Positions 33,209 to 41,609 of a stretch of 64,000 nucleotides of DNA are shown here, one piece after another. The translations under genes were made by a program, and so were the position numbers. The notes beneath the pieces were generated by a model. That model saw only the letters and a program-made list of their open reading frames with translations, was not told the origin of the DNA and searched no databases. The stretch's first letter is position 1, and each line of letters opens with the position of its first letter. The DNA is from CAYSWH01 sp964434775 (GTDB lineage Bacteria > Patescibacteriota > JACMRA01), in assembly GCA_964434775.1 (NCBI GenBank), contig CAYSWH010000001.1, forward strand, positions 1-64,000, given 5' to 3'.

Positions 33209-36089
33209 GGAAATATTTTTTTACCACTTAAAAGATCTATTAATAGGGCTTGTAATTCTAGTTTTGCTACTTAACCTAGCAATATATACCGCACTCAACC
33301 TGGAAAGTAGCATTCCTCGATTCCAGGTAATCAATAAAATAGACAAGCTTGTATCACAAGAGGACAGAAATTCTTTGTTTCAGTCTCTGGATACAATCCC
33401 GGAAAATTACATTCTAATAAATGATTTTAACCAATCCAAAGATTTTAGTCCGGTTTCTTCGATAGTCCAAGAAAATATACTTTACCCAAACAATAAAAAA
33501 ATTGCTGAAGGAGTTTACGAGTATAAAAATATTTCAAGTGATTCTAACTATCAACTACTCTTGGAGGAAACAGAAACCAATAAACTAAAAATAACATATA
33601 ACCGGGAGAAGGAGAAAATAGATTTTGTAATTCCTTCCTATAAATACATGATTGGCAAACATGAATACACTACCAAAGAAATAATCGTATACACAATTCG
33701 TGATTTACAAGGAGATGAGATTTTTAAAATTGGCGAAAATATTGTTATCGATATTGAAAATTATGAAAACGATAAGTTTGTTACTACCGACGAAATTGAA
33801 GAAAAGGAAATAACCTTCTTTGAGAAAGAAGAAGAAAATTTGCTTGCTGAATACAACCCGTCATTTGAAGACGGACTCTGGGAAGAAACTGTAGGAAACT
33901 GTAGTAATACTTACCCGGGAGAGCCGGAAATAAATATGGAGTTAGTGGAAAATGATTCTTCTGACGGAAACAAATCTTTGCTTTTAGAATCAAGTAATCA
34001 CTTTGCCTGCACCAATCAAATTATTCCTTTTAAATTTACTGAAGGTAATATATATAAATTTGGTTTTGACTACAAAAACTTGGCCGGAAATACCCTACTC
34101 TATGAATTTGAATTACTAACCAACGAAACAACAACTCAAACTTACCAAGGTAGTGAGATAGAAGTCAAAAAAGGTGAGCTAAATTTTAATTATCTGGACA
34201 TCCAAAATAGTGAATGGAACTCTTTTAACACTTTTATAGTGCCAAAAGAATACGAGAAGATTGAAAACGTAAGAATTAGGTTTACTTCACCTTCCGGCGG
34301 AGAAGAGGTAATAAACCTATTTGATAAGATAGACTTTGAAGAGTTTGTACCCACTGAAAATATTAGTGAGCTTGAGGAGATAACAGACTTATCTACAGAA
34401 CAAATTTTATTAGATGAGGTTAGAATCAAGAGTGGTTTGAATGAAATTAAATATCTTGCTAATTCTCAAAATCTTCTCGAAAATCAAAACCCGTCATTTG
34501 AAGAAGGTCTTTGGAATGAAGATGCCAGGAATTGTAATAACAATTTCCTCGGAGAAGAAAATATAGATTTGGGTGTTTCTAGAGATTCAAGTGATAAAAA
34601 AAATTCAAGCAGAGTCGCATCAGAAAATCATTATGCATGTACTAGAAAGAACTTTCCTATTGATTTAGGCGGAGAAATGAAGTATAAGTTTTCCTTTGAT
34701 TATAAAAATATTTCCGGCAAATTGGCTCAGTATTATATAATCTTTGTAAGTGAGGATAAAGTAGACGAAGAAGAAAATGTTGGGTTTTCCAAAATTTTAG
34801 ACTCTTCCGAGATTAATGTTGTCGGTGAGAGATTGACCGTTATTAGTAGAAACGATTGGTTTAAATATGAAAAAATTATTGACCCCGAAATAGAAAATAT
34901 TAAAAGTTTAATAATTCATTTGCTTTCGCCCTCCGAGGGAGATATGAAAGTTATAAACCTCTACGACAATGTACGTTTGGAAGAGTTTGCACCGAAGGAT
35001 ATTGATAATTACTATTTGTATTCCGAGCAGGAGGTTGATGAAAGCCCCAAGGTTGATTCTTTGGAGTATACCAACCTGGACAGATACACTCACAAGGTTA
35101 GATTGAATGGTCTTGAAGATTCTACTTTAGTTTACTTTCCCGAAGGTTATAGTGATTCATGGAAAGCGTTTCCAATTCAAACCGATGAACCCCCTGAAGA
35201 GCAAAATGTTTCCGATTTTACCGTGCCTCAGGAAGAGTCAAATCGTCAGGCCGACTCACAAGAAGTCAGAGCTTATTTTGACCAGGGTAAAGTATCAACT
35301 GTAGGAGATAAATATATCGGTAAGAATTTTGACGATTCAATTAGGAATGATAATCTAAAACCCGGAGGAACACTTAGTGTTTTAGGAAAACAGGCAATAG
35401 ACGGCTCCCGTCACTACAAGCTCAATGACTACGGCAATGCCTGGTATATTGATGTTGAGGAGTATTGTAAAAATAGGAATGTGTGCGTCGATAATGGTGA
35501 CGGTACTTTTGATTTGGAGTTAATCATTCGCCATGAGAACAAGTTTTATTTACAACTAATTCAGGCCTCAAGCCTCTTATCCTTTCTAATCCCAATCGGT
35601 TGGCTGACCCGAAAAAAAATACTTCCCAAAATAAACAATAAACCCTCGTTATTTGAGAATACTAACAAAGAAAAACCACCTGTCAAAGAAATTGATCCTG
35701 AACCTGATTACAAAGAAAGCAAAGAAACCAATAATGAAAAGAAAAACGAATATTTTGAAAAATACATCAATCGAGAAGGAGAACCGATAGAATTAACCGG
35801 AGATGAAAAGCCAAACCCAAAGAATTCAATATCTACCCAAAAAATTAAAAAATCGGAAGGAAAGAAAACTATTTCATCCAAATCTTTTAGAATTGCCGAC
35901 TTAATTGGAACCTCCGACTCCAAAGAAACTTCGGAACCAATTGAAAAGCAAATGCCTAGCTCAAAGAAATATGTTGATTTAGTAATTGAGCCAAGAAAGA
36001 AAAGTAAAGACATCCGAAGATTATCATCAGATGAAAGTAAATCGATTAAAACCGTGCCTGTGGAAGATAATTCTGATGAATTGGATTAA
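33168..36089 (+). CDS. Anchored protein with two carbohydrate-binding-like modules, cassette 2
   Basis: 973-aa paralogue of the protein at 27095, overlapping the GT-C gene by 41 bp. Layout: N-terminal anchor (about 25-45), beta-rich region, two modules opening NPSFEDGLWEETVGNC and NPSFEEGLWNEDARNC, each closing with a cysteine in NHFAC or NHYAC, the domain encoded by the shared identical block (about residues 595-799), a transmembrane segment (SSLLSFLIPIGWLT) and a charged cytoplasmic tail of about 150 residues unrelated in detail to that of cassette 1. Probably the glycan-binding partner of the adjacent GT-C protein. Confidence 0.65.
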   Translation: MKPIDLFTIQKRVKEIFFYHLKDLLIGLVILVLLLNLAIYTALNLESSIPRFQVINKIDKLVSQEDRNSLFQSLDTIPENYILINDFNQSKDFSPVSSIVQENILYPNNKKIAEGVYEYKNISSDSNYQLLLEETETNKLKITYNREKEKIDFVIPSYKYMIGKHEYTTKEIIVYTIRDLQGDEIFKIGENIVIDIENYENDKFVTTDEIEEKEITFFEKEEENLLAEYNPSFEDGLWEETVGNCSNTYPGEPEINMELVENDSSDGNKSLLLESSNHFACTNQIIPFKFTEGNIYKFGFDYKNLAGNTLLYEFELLTNETTTQTYQGSEIEVKKGELNFNYLDIQNSEWNSFNTFIVPKEYEKIENVRIRFTSPSGGEEVINLFDKIDFEEFVPTENISELEEITDLSTEQILLDEVRIKSGLNEIKYLANSQNLLENQNPSFEEGLWNEDARNCNNNFLGEENIDLGVSRDSSDKKNSSRVASENHYACTRKNFPIDLGGEMKYKFSFDYKNISGKLAQYYIIFVSEDKVDEEENVGFSKILDSSEINVVGERLTVISRNDWFKYEKIIDPEIENIKSLIIHLLSPSEGDMKVINLYDNVRLEEFAPKDIDNYYLYSEQEVDESPKVDSLEYTNLDRYTHKVRLNGLEDSTLVYFPEGYSDSWKAFPIQTDEPPEEQNVSDFTVPQEESNRQADSQEVRAYFDQGKVSTVGDKYIGKNFDDSIRNDNLKPGGTLSVLGKQAIDGSRHYKLNDYGNAWYIDVEEYCKNRNVCVDNGDGTFDLELIIRHENKFYLQLIQASSLLSFLIPIGWLTRKKILPKINNKPSLFENTNKEKPPVKEIDPEPDYKESKETNNEKKNEYFEKYINREGEPIELTGDEKPNPKNSISTQKIKKSEGKKTISSKSFRIADLIGTSDSKETSEPIEKQMPSSKKYVDLVIEPRKKSKDIRRLSSDESKSIKTVPVEDNSDELD
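34951..35564 (+). repeat. 614-bp block identical to 28827-29440
   Basis: Second copy of the perfectly identical segment, in the same reading frame within the cassette 2 protein. The flanking paralogous sequence is diverged at DNA and protein level, so the identity is local. It marks a recent exchange between the cassettes or a collapsed assembly. Confidence 0.97.
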
Positions 36090-36291
36090 TTATTCTTTCT
36101 ATTTCGCCTTTTCTTTTGCTGTTTAGTAGCTTCTTCCAATAACCTGTTGGCTTCTTGTTCACTGATTTCATTATCATCATGTTTTTTTTAATAAGCCGAA
36201 ATATAGCGAGTAAATTTTTACCCTCGTCTTCCTCAACTGGCTTATTGTCATCAGATCTCTCTCCAAGCATTTTAAGAATATCAAACTTCAT
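36086..36291 (-). pseudogene. Small hypothetical protein broken at a poly-A run
   Basis: From ATG 36291 the frame reads MKFDILKMLGERSDD..FRLIKK. Just after this a run of eight A (plus-strand T8, about 36184-36191) is met; the frame then becomes unlike protein. With nine A the product continues KHDDNEISEQEANRLLEEAT and ends QQKKRRNRKNN at a TAA (36088-36086) that overlaps the stop of the convergent cassette 2 gene. The restored product is about 68 aa, charged and helical. A homopolymer indel in the consensus is the simplest cause; transcriptional slippage at A8 is possible. Confidence 0.6.
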
Positions 36292-36387
36292 ACAATTCAA
36301 TTATAGCATATTTTTCAGAAAATGAAAACAGGAGATAATTTTAATCGACTCTAGAAACTTATTTGACTGGATCTTGAAGAAAAAAAA

Positions 36388-36632
36388 TATAGTAGCCCCT
36401 CTCTTAACCCAGACATTTCCAAATTTCACTCGGTTACTTGCCAAGTGGTCATCCTGAATTTGCATCCTTGTTGTCCCGAATTTGCAACCTTGTTGTCCTG
36501 AAAACCAAAACCCCCCGTCATCCTGAATTTGCAAACTCGTCATCCTGAATTTATTTCAGGATCTGTTCGAAGAGATGCCGAAACGAGTTCGCCGTGACAG
36601 GTGTATAATAGGTTATATTCGAATCGACTATA
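36388..36632 (-). repeat. MITE-like intergenic repeat, copy 2 (inverted)
   Basis: Inverted copy of the element at 15335-15610, from TATAGTAGCCCCTCTCTTAA to the CGACTATA end. It keeps the palindromic CCTGAATTTATTTCAGG and the CCGTGACAGG block. Open frames across it on the minus strand (36301-36543 and 36540-36722) are products of the repeat, including the familiar CHGELVSAS string, and are not genes. Confidence 0.85.
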
Positions 36633-36715
36633 TTTGACTAGTTCTAGGATATTGGAAAAAACAAGTAAATCCGGTAGTCTGATTTTTTTAAGAAAATGGT
36701 CGATCAATGTATGAT

Positions 36716-36758
36716 TTGACATGATTTCTTATCTACAGTACCCTACCCTATAGGGTAG
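36716..36758 (+). promoter_or_regulatory. csoR promoter with copper-repressor operator palindrome
   Basis: A perfect 16-bp palindrome CTACCCTATAGGGTAG (36743-36758) lies 27 bp before the csoR start. G/C-tract palindromes of this type are the known operator form for CsoR-family repressors. TTGACA at 36716-36721 is a likely -35; with a 17-bp spacer the -10 (TACCCT, 36739-36744) runs into the palindrome, so bound repressor would block polymerase. Autoregulation of the copper operon is inferred. Confidence 0.8.
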
Positions 36759-36785
36759 CATTTTTTAAATTATATTTATTGTTTT

Positions 36786-37046
36786 ATGCATGAAAAAACT
36801 AAAAACAACTCTATCAGAATGGTTAAACAGTCCATCGGTACTTTAAATAAAGTTTTGGAAATGATTGAAAAGGATGTATATTGTTTTGACATTATTCAGC
36901 AGCTACAATCCGTAAACGGAATGAATTCCAAAGCCATGCAGATTATACTTAAAAAGCATCTCGAGACTTGTGTTGTAAATAAGATAAATGCCGGAGGACA
37001 AGAAAGAGAAGAGGCTATCCAAGAACTCCTAAAAATGTATAACTAA
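36786..37046 (+). CDS. csoR: CsoR family copper-sensing repressor
   Basis: 86-aa DUF156/CsoR protein that represses in the apo form and leaves DNA when it binds Cu(I). The copper ligands are in place: Cys33 (VYCFDIIQQL), His58 and Cys62 (KHLETCV), the C-H-C signature that separates CsoR from RcnR (H-C-H-H) and FrmR. The N-terminus is short and helical as usual. It is the first gene of an operon with copA, an HMA-DsbD-like gene and a cupredoxin gene, and is preceded by a matching palindrome. Confidence 0.92.
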   Translation: MHEKTKNNSIRMVKQSIGTLNKVLEMIEKDVYCFDIIQQLQSVNGMNSKAMQIILKKHLETCVVNKINAGGQEREEAIQELLKMYN

Positions 37047-37056
37047 AAATAAATAT

Positions 37057-37890
37057 ATGTCTGATATAAGCAAAAGATTTGATGTAAAAGGAATGCATTG
37101 TGCCAGCTGTGCCTATTCAATTGAAACCAAACTCTCTGAACTTGATGGTGTAAACAAAGTCCGGGTCAATTATGCTACGGAGGAAGTAAATATAGATTTT
37201 GATCATCAAAAAGTGAATTTGGAGAAAATGAACAAAGTAGTTCAAGGGCTAGGATACTCCTTTTCCGAAAATGTTAAGCCTTCCAAAGAGAGTTCCGAAA
37301 AAAATGATAACCAATCTGATCTGCAAAGTTCCAAGGAAAAAAGTAAAAACGGTGAGCTTAATAAGCTTAGAAGTCAAACAATACTTACCCTGCCAATTAG
37401 CTTATTCATGTTTACAGGAATGATCTGGATGTTACTTGCTAAATCAGGATTCGGTTTTCCTTCATTTCCGATAAGTATGGCAACTTTTGATAAGCTGGGG
37501 TTAATCTTTGCTACTTTTGTACTTGCATTTGCCGGCAAGCCTTTTTTGTCGGCCGTGCTTAGGTTCGTACAAACCGGAGTAGCCAACATGGATTCTCTCG
37601 TAGGAATAGGGACCTCGATAGCCTATTTGTATAGTGCAACCCTTCTAATCTTTCCCGGCTTGACAGAAACATTCCAATTACCCGAAACCGGGTTATACTT
37701 TGATGTAACTGTGATAGTCATTGGCTTTATAATCTTTGGTAAATATTTGGAAGCAAAATCAAAAATGGCTACCGGAGAGGCTCTGAAGAAGTTAATCGGT
37801 CTTCAGTCTAAAACGGCCTTGATCTTAGTGGATGGAGAGGAAAAAGAAGTTCCCGTGGATCAAGTAACTCCCGAGCAGATAGTAGTATAG
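37057..37890 (+). CDS. copA: CopA copper P1B-type ATPase, N-terminal part (frameshifted)
   Basis: First 277 aa of a copper exporter. It has an N-terminal heavy-metal-associated domain with GMHCASCA (Cys15, Cys18), a linker, and the first four membrane helices plus the start of the actuator domain (KYLEAKSKMATGEALKKLIGLQSKTA, VPVDQVTPEQIVV). It ends at a TAG in the middle of the actuator domain. Frame comparison suggests two small changes within about 25 bp: two extra bases around 37887-37890, after which VKPGQK is readable, and one missing A in the A5 run at 37902-37906, after which IPVDGTVLSG continues. Two nearby indels make either poor local sequence quality or a decaying gene likely. Confidence 0.88.
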   Translation: MSDISKRFDVKGMHCASCAYSIETKLSELDGVNKVRVNYATEEVNIDFDHQKVNLEKMNKVVQGLGYSFSENVKPSKESSEKNDNQSDLQSSKEKSKNGELNKLRSQTILTLPISLFMFTGMIWMLLAKSGFGFPSFPISMATFDKLGLIFATFVLAFAGKPFLSAVLRFVQTGVANMDSLVGIGTSIAYLYSATLLIFPGLTETFQLPETGLYFDVTVIVIGFIIFGKYLEAKSKMATGEALKKLIGLQSKTALILVDGEEKEVPVDQVTPEQIVV

Positions 37891-37906
37891 TCAAGCCCGG
37901 ACAAAA

Positions 37907-39355
37907 ATCCCCGTTGACGGAACTGTTCTCTCCGGAAAAACGTCTGTTGACGAGTCCATGCTTACCGGCGAACCGATTCCGGTGGACAAGCAAAAAGGCG
38001 ATGAAGTAGTAGGAGGTACAATAAACCGTCAAGGATCAATTCGCTATCAGGTAACCAAAGTAGGAGCAGAAACCATGTTGGCACAAATCATTGAGTTGGT
38101 TAGACAAGCTCAAGGTTCCAAAGCACCAATTCAAGCCTTGGCCGACAAAGTAGCAGCCGTTTTTGTGCCGGCAGTTTTGGTAATTGCAGTGCTAAGTTTT
38201 TTGACCTGGGTAGTCTTGGGTAGCATCTTGGGTTTGGCCAATCCTTTTAGCCTGGCTCTAATTTCTTTGGTAGGAATTTTGGTAATTGCCTGTCCTTGTG
38301 CCTTGGGTCTGGCTACACCCACCGCCATCATAGTAGGAGTTGGTAAGGGTGCTGAAAACGGAATTTTAATCAAGAATGCCGAAAGTCTGGAAAGACTGCA
38401 CAAGATTGATACGGTAGTTTTTGATAAAACCGGCACGATTACCCTGGGAAGACCTACAGTGACAGAGATAATCGAAACCAATAAGTTGAATGCTCAAAAA
38501 AAACTGAAACTTTTACAACTTGCTGCTGCGGTGGAAAATTTGTCGGAACATCCGCTAGCCAGAGCTATTGTAGAAAAGGCCAAGGAGGAGGGACCGGAGA
38601 TTCTAGAGGCTGTCGATTTTGAATACTTGGAAGGTGTAGGCGTTCAGGCCAAAGTAGATAATAAAATTGTCAGAGTTCGCAAGCCTCAAACTGCGGACAA
38701 AGAAAACCCTGACGTTCTAAGGCTTCAATCTCAAGGTCAAACCGTAGTCGTGATTGAATTTGACCAAGAAATTGTTGGGTTCATTGCTATCAGCGACGAA
38801 TTGAAATCCACTTCCAAAAAAGCCGTAAACCAACTCCAAAAACTGGGAATAAAAACAATAATGCTCACCGGTGACAATCAAAAGGCAGCCGAGCATATTG
38901 CATCACAAGTAGGTATAGATAAAGTAGTCGCAGAGGTCTTACCGGCTCAAAAAGTAGAACAAATCAAGTCTCTGCAGTCCCAAGGTAAGGCAGTAGCCAT
39001 GGTGGGTGACGGAATTAACGATGCTCCGGCACTTTCAGCCGCAGACGTCGGGCTGGCTATGGCCACGGGAACAGACATTGCCATTGAGTCCGGTGACATA
39101 ACTCTTTTAAAAGGAGACCTGCTCAAGGTTGCTTCCGCCATCAGACTATCTCAAAAAACCATGTCCACTATCCACCAAAACCTCTTTTGGGCCTTTGCTT
39201 ATAATATAATCGGTATACCTGTGGCTGCCGGAATTCTTTACCCTTTGCTGGGAGTAATGCTAAATCCGGCTATTGCCGGTGCTGCCATGGCCTTTAGCAG
39301 TGTCTCGGTAGTAGCTAATAGTTTACGTTTAAAGACTCTAAGGTTAGAAAAATAA
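37907..39355 (+). CDS. copA: CopA copper P1B-type ATPase, C-terminal part (frameshifted)
   Basis: Remainder of the copper ATPase. Visible motifs in order: MLTGEPIPV (actuator TGE), the CPCALGLATP copper site in helix 6, the phosphorylation loop FDKTGTITLGRPTV with the acceptor Asp, SEHPLARAI (nucleotide-binding SEHP), MLTGDNQKA, and VGDGINDAPALSAADVG hinge, then the last helices with the NLFWAFAYN and MAFSSVSVVANSLRL copper-site patterns. The first in-frame ATG is 37958, but the true protein begins upstream in the frame at 37057. All catalytic motifs are intact, which favours a recent lesion or a consensus error over old decay. Confidence 0.9.
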   Translation: MPVDGTVLSGKTSVDESMLTGEPIPVDKQKGDEVVGGTINRQGSIRYQVTKVGAETMLAQIIELVRQAQGSKAPIQALADKVAAVFVPAVLVIAVLSFLTWVVLGSILGLANPFSLALISLVGILVIACPCALGLATPTAIIVGVGKGAENGILIKNAESLERLHKIDTVVFDKTGTITLGRPTVTEIIETNKLNAQKKLKLLQLAAAVENLSEHPLARAIVEKAKEEGPEILEAVDFEYLEGVGVQAKVDNKIVRVRKPQTADKENPDVLRLQSQGQTVVVIEFDQEIVGFIAISDELKSTSKKAVNQLQKLGIKTIMLTGDNQKAAEHIASQVGIDKVVAEVLPAQKVEQIKSLQSQGKAVAMVGDGINDAPALSAADVGLAMATGTDIAIESGDITLLKGDLLKVASAIRLSQKTMSTIHQNLFWAFAYNIIGIPVAAGILYPLLGVMLNPAIAGAAMAFSSVSVVANSLRLKTLRLEK

Positions 39356-39382
39356 TTAATAAATATAAATATCTGAAATAAT

Positions 39383-40408
39383 ATGCCCAAACAATATAAA
39401 TTCTTCTGTAATGAAGTTCATTGTAAAGCCTGCGAGTTTTTGTTGGAAAATGAACTCAGCAAAAATCCGCAAGTAAGTAGTGTCCATGTAAATGTTGCAA
39501 GCAAAGAAATAGTCGTTGAAACTAAGAAACAGGTTGACCCTTCCAAATTGTCTCAAGAATTAACCGACTTGGTAAAGACCAAGGGCTATACAATTTCTCC
39601 AAATAAAATTTCTAAAAAAATTAACCTGGAAGAATTTGGTTTAGCAGTCTTGATAACAACCTTACTGGTACTTAGTTTTCTCTACTTACAAAGGTTGGGG
39701 CTTGCAGATTGGATTACCGGTGAAATAACCTATCCCCTAGCCTTTGGTATTGGAATAGTTGCTTCTTTATCCAGCTGTATGGCTGTAGTAGGTGGATTAC
39801 TCTTATCACTTTCGGCTACCTGGGCAAAGCAAGAGACCCGGAGTAGTTTGTACAATCACCCGCAAATTCACTTCCACGTTGGTCGCCTATTAGGTTTCTT
39901 GGTTTTTGGTTTGCTTCTTGGACTAGTTGGTTCATTGTTTACTCTCAATATTTATGTTTCCGTAGCATTAAATGCTCTTGTCGGTCTTGTCATGTTAATA
40001 CTTGGACTTAACCTTTTGGAGCTATTTGATTTTACAAAAAAACTCCAATTTAGCTTGCCCAAGAAATTTTCTCAAAATACTATTGGTAAAGAGATATCCG
40101 GAAGGCTTGCTCCTTTTTTGATTGGTAGTCTTACTTTTTTTCTTCCCTGCGGATTTACTCAAAGTATGCAGGTTTATAGTCTTTCTACCGGCAGCCCGAT
40201 TACAGCCGGATTGACTATGCTCGCCTTTGCCGTGGGTACCCTTCCGGTCCTTGCCTTAATTGGTTTTTCAAGCTTTAATTTTAGTAGCGGTAAATATGCC
40301 GGAGTATTTTTCAAAACAGCCGGTTTACTGGTGGTAATTTTTAGTATTTATAACCTTTATTCGGCTTTGACTGTACTTGGATTCCTTCCGGTACTGTTTA
40401 ACTTTTAG
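39383..40408 (+). CDS. HMA domain fused to DsbD/TauE-like membrane protein
   Basis: 341 aa. An N-terminal heavy-metal-associated domain with VHCKACEFLLENEL (CxxC with HCKAC) is followed by about eight transmembrane helices of the cytochrome c biogenesis/DsbD_2 (sulfite-exporter-like) type, with SLSSCMAVVGGLLLS and LPCGFTQSMQVYSL, each keeping the cysteine expected at helix starts. Such fusions occur in bacterial copper operons and are thought to move copper or reducing power across the membrane. It sits between copA and the cupredoxin gene, so a role in copper handling is well supported by context. Confidence 0.85.
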   Translation: MPKQYKFFCNEVHCKACEFLLENELSKNPQVSSVHVNVASKEIVVETKKQVDPSKLSQELTDLVKTKGYTISPNKISKKINLEEFGLAVLITTLLVLSFLYLQRLGLADWITGEITYPLAFGIGIVASLSSCMAVVGGLLLSLSATWAKQETRSSLYNHPQIHFHVGRLLGFLVFGLLLGLVGSLFTLNIYVSVALNALVGLVMLILGLNLLELFDFTKKLQFSLPKKFSQNTIGKEISGRLAPFLIGSLTFFLPCGFTQSMQVYSLSTGSPITAGLTMLAFAVGTLPVLALIGFSSFNFSSGKYAGVFFKTAGLLVVIFSIYNLYSALTVLGFLPVLFNF

Positions 40409-40453
40409 CACAAACATAAAAAATAATCAGAAAATTAATTAATATTTCAAATT

Positions 40454-40852
40454 ATGACTAAAAAAATATTTATTGGACTTGGTATTATAATCTCATTAAT
40501 TATTGGTATAGGCCTCTTTACAGGAAGCTCTGATAAAGATGTCTCAGAAAATAACGACAATTCGTCTGTTTCTACTAACAAGGAAGGAGTGCAGGTAGTC
40601 GAGATCAAAGCTAAAGGAGGTTATACTCCAAGTCGTTTGCAAGCTACAGAAGGCAAAGAAACTGTCATTAGATTTACTACAAATAACACATATGATTGTT
40701 CCGCTGCTATGACCATTCCCGATTTGGGCATATCGGAGTTTTTGGAACCAAACGGTGCCAAAGAGATTGTGGTATCCGGTGAGGATGCTACCGGTGACTT
40801 ACTTATTACCTGTAGTATGGGTATGTATAGTTCAACTATCAACTTTTCTTAA
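40454..40852 (+). CDS. Anchored cupredoxin-like copper protein
   Basis: 132 aa: signal anchor (about residues 5-23), a polar linker (30-48), then a compact cupredoxin-like domain of about 85 residues with VVEIKAKGGYTPSRLQATEG, a cysteine in TYDCSAAMTIP and the C-terminal metal loop ITCSMGMYSSTI (Cys, two Met). Methionine/cysteine ligands suit Cu(I). It is the last gene of the copper operon and probably binds copper outside the membrane. The MITE-like repeat begins right after its stop. Confidence 0.85.
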   Translation: MTKKIFIGLGIIISLIIGIGLFTGSSDKDVSENNDNSSVSTNKEGVQVVEIKAKGGYTPSRLQATEGKETVIRFTTNNTYDCSAAMTIPDLGISEFLEPNGAKEIVVSGEDATGDLLITCSMGMYSSTINFS

Positions 40853-40853
40853 A

Positions 40854-41134
40854 TATAGTCGATTCGAATATAACCTATTATACACCTGTCACGGCGAACT
40901 TGTTTCGGCATCTCTTCGAACAGATCCTGAAATAATAATTGTCATTTAGAACTTGTTTCGGAATCCGGTTTTGAATGGAATCCTGAAATAAATTCAGGAT
41001 GACGGGTCGGTTTTGGTTTTCAGGATGACGAGGTTGCAAATTCGGGACAACAAGGTTGTAAATTCAGGATGACCACTTGGTAAGTGACGGAGTAAAATTT
41101 GGAAATGTCTGGGTTAAGAGGGGGTGGCTATAAA
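40854..41134 (+). repeat. MITE-like intergenic repeat, copy 3
   Basis: Full-length copy, ATATAGTCGATTCGAATA at the left to GGGGGTGGCTATA at the right, inserted immediately after the cupredoxin stop. It is nearly identical to copy 1 over its right half (AAATTCGGGACAACAAGG through GTCTGGGTTAAGAGGGGG). The plus-strand open frame across its left end (CHGELVSAS) is an artefact. Confidence 0.88.
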
Positions 41135-41328
41135 TAGGATTTACACCCAAAATACTTTGCATGGAGTAAGTAGTTTGTTTGAGAAATTAAATACCCTTCC
41201 TTGTAGATTCTTTCCGGTTAAAGATAGACTTCAGCTTAAAAAAACTGATTAACTCAAACTGCGAATTGACACTATCGCTAAGATACACTGACAAAACTAA
41301 TATAATTAAACTTTTGTTAACAAGAAAT

Positions 41329-41542
41329 ATGAAGCGAAATTTACATTAAAAATTATTATTACAGGCTTCCTGACAGCCTCGATTTCTCTTTTAATCGCCG
41401 CCTTTTTGTAGGTCAAGTAATCCCTCCGCAAGATGCACCAGCTCAAATATTGGAAGAATATAATAGACAGGCTGAACTGTTCCAAATTATTTTTTATGCG
41501 ATGATTGTAGTTTTTCAATCTCTTCACTCTCTTTTGGACTGA
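41329..41542 (+). pseudogene. Remnant of a small membrane protein gene
   Basis: Protein-like sequence split over frames: KFTLKIIITGFLTASISLLI (a transmembrane helix) in one frame, then VGQVIPPQDAPAQILEEY..QAELFQIIFYAMIVVF in the next, ending at a TGA. The two join near 41398-41412, and the ATG at 41329 needs another shift. A two-helix membrane protein of about 70 aa is likely. No family recognised. The opposite-strand frame here is a shadow. Confidence 0.4.
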
Positions 41543-41609
41543 GTATAATCAAATATCTTTATTTCAGGTTTTATAGGCAACCTTAATCTCAATTTCAATT
41601 TTAATATTC

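Noticed and set aside
36301..36722. Two minus-strand open frames (36301-36543 and 36540-36722), one containing CHGELVSAS
   Set aside because: They translate the MITE-like repeat; the same strings arise from other copies in either orientation.
40755..40949. Plus-strand open frame over the cupredoxin end and the repeat
   Set aside because: Out of frame with the cupredoxin gene and continues into the repeat with CHGELVSAS.
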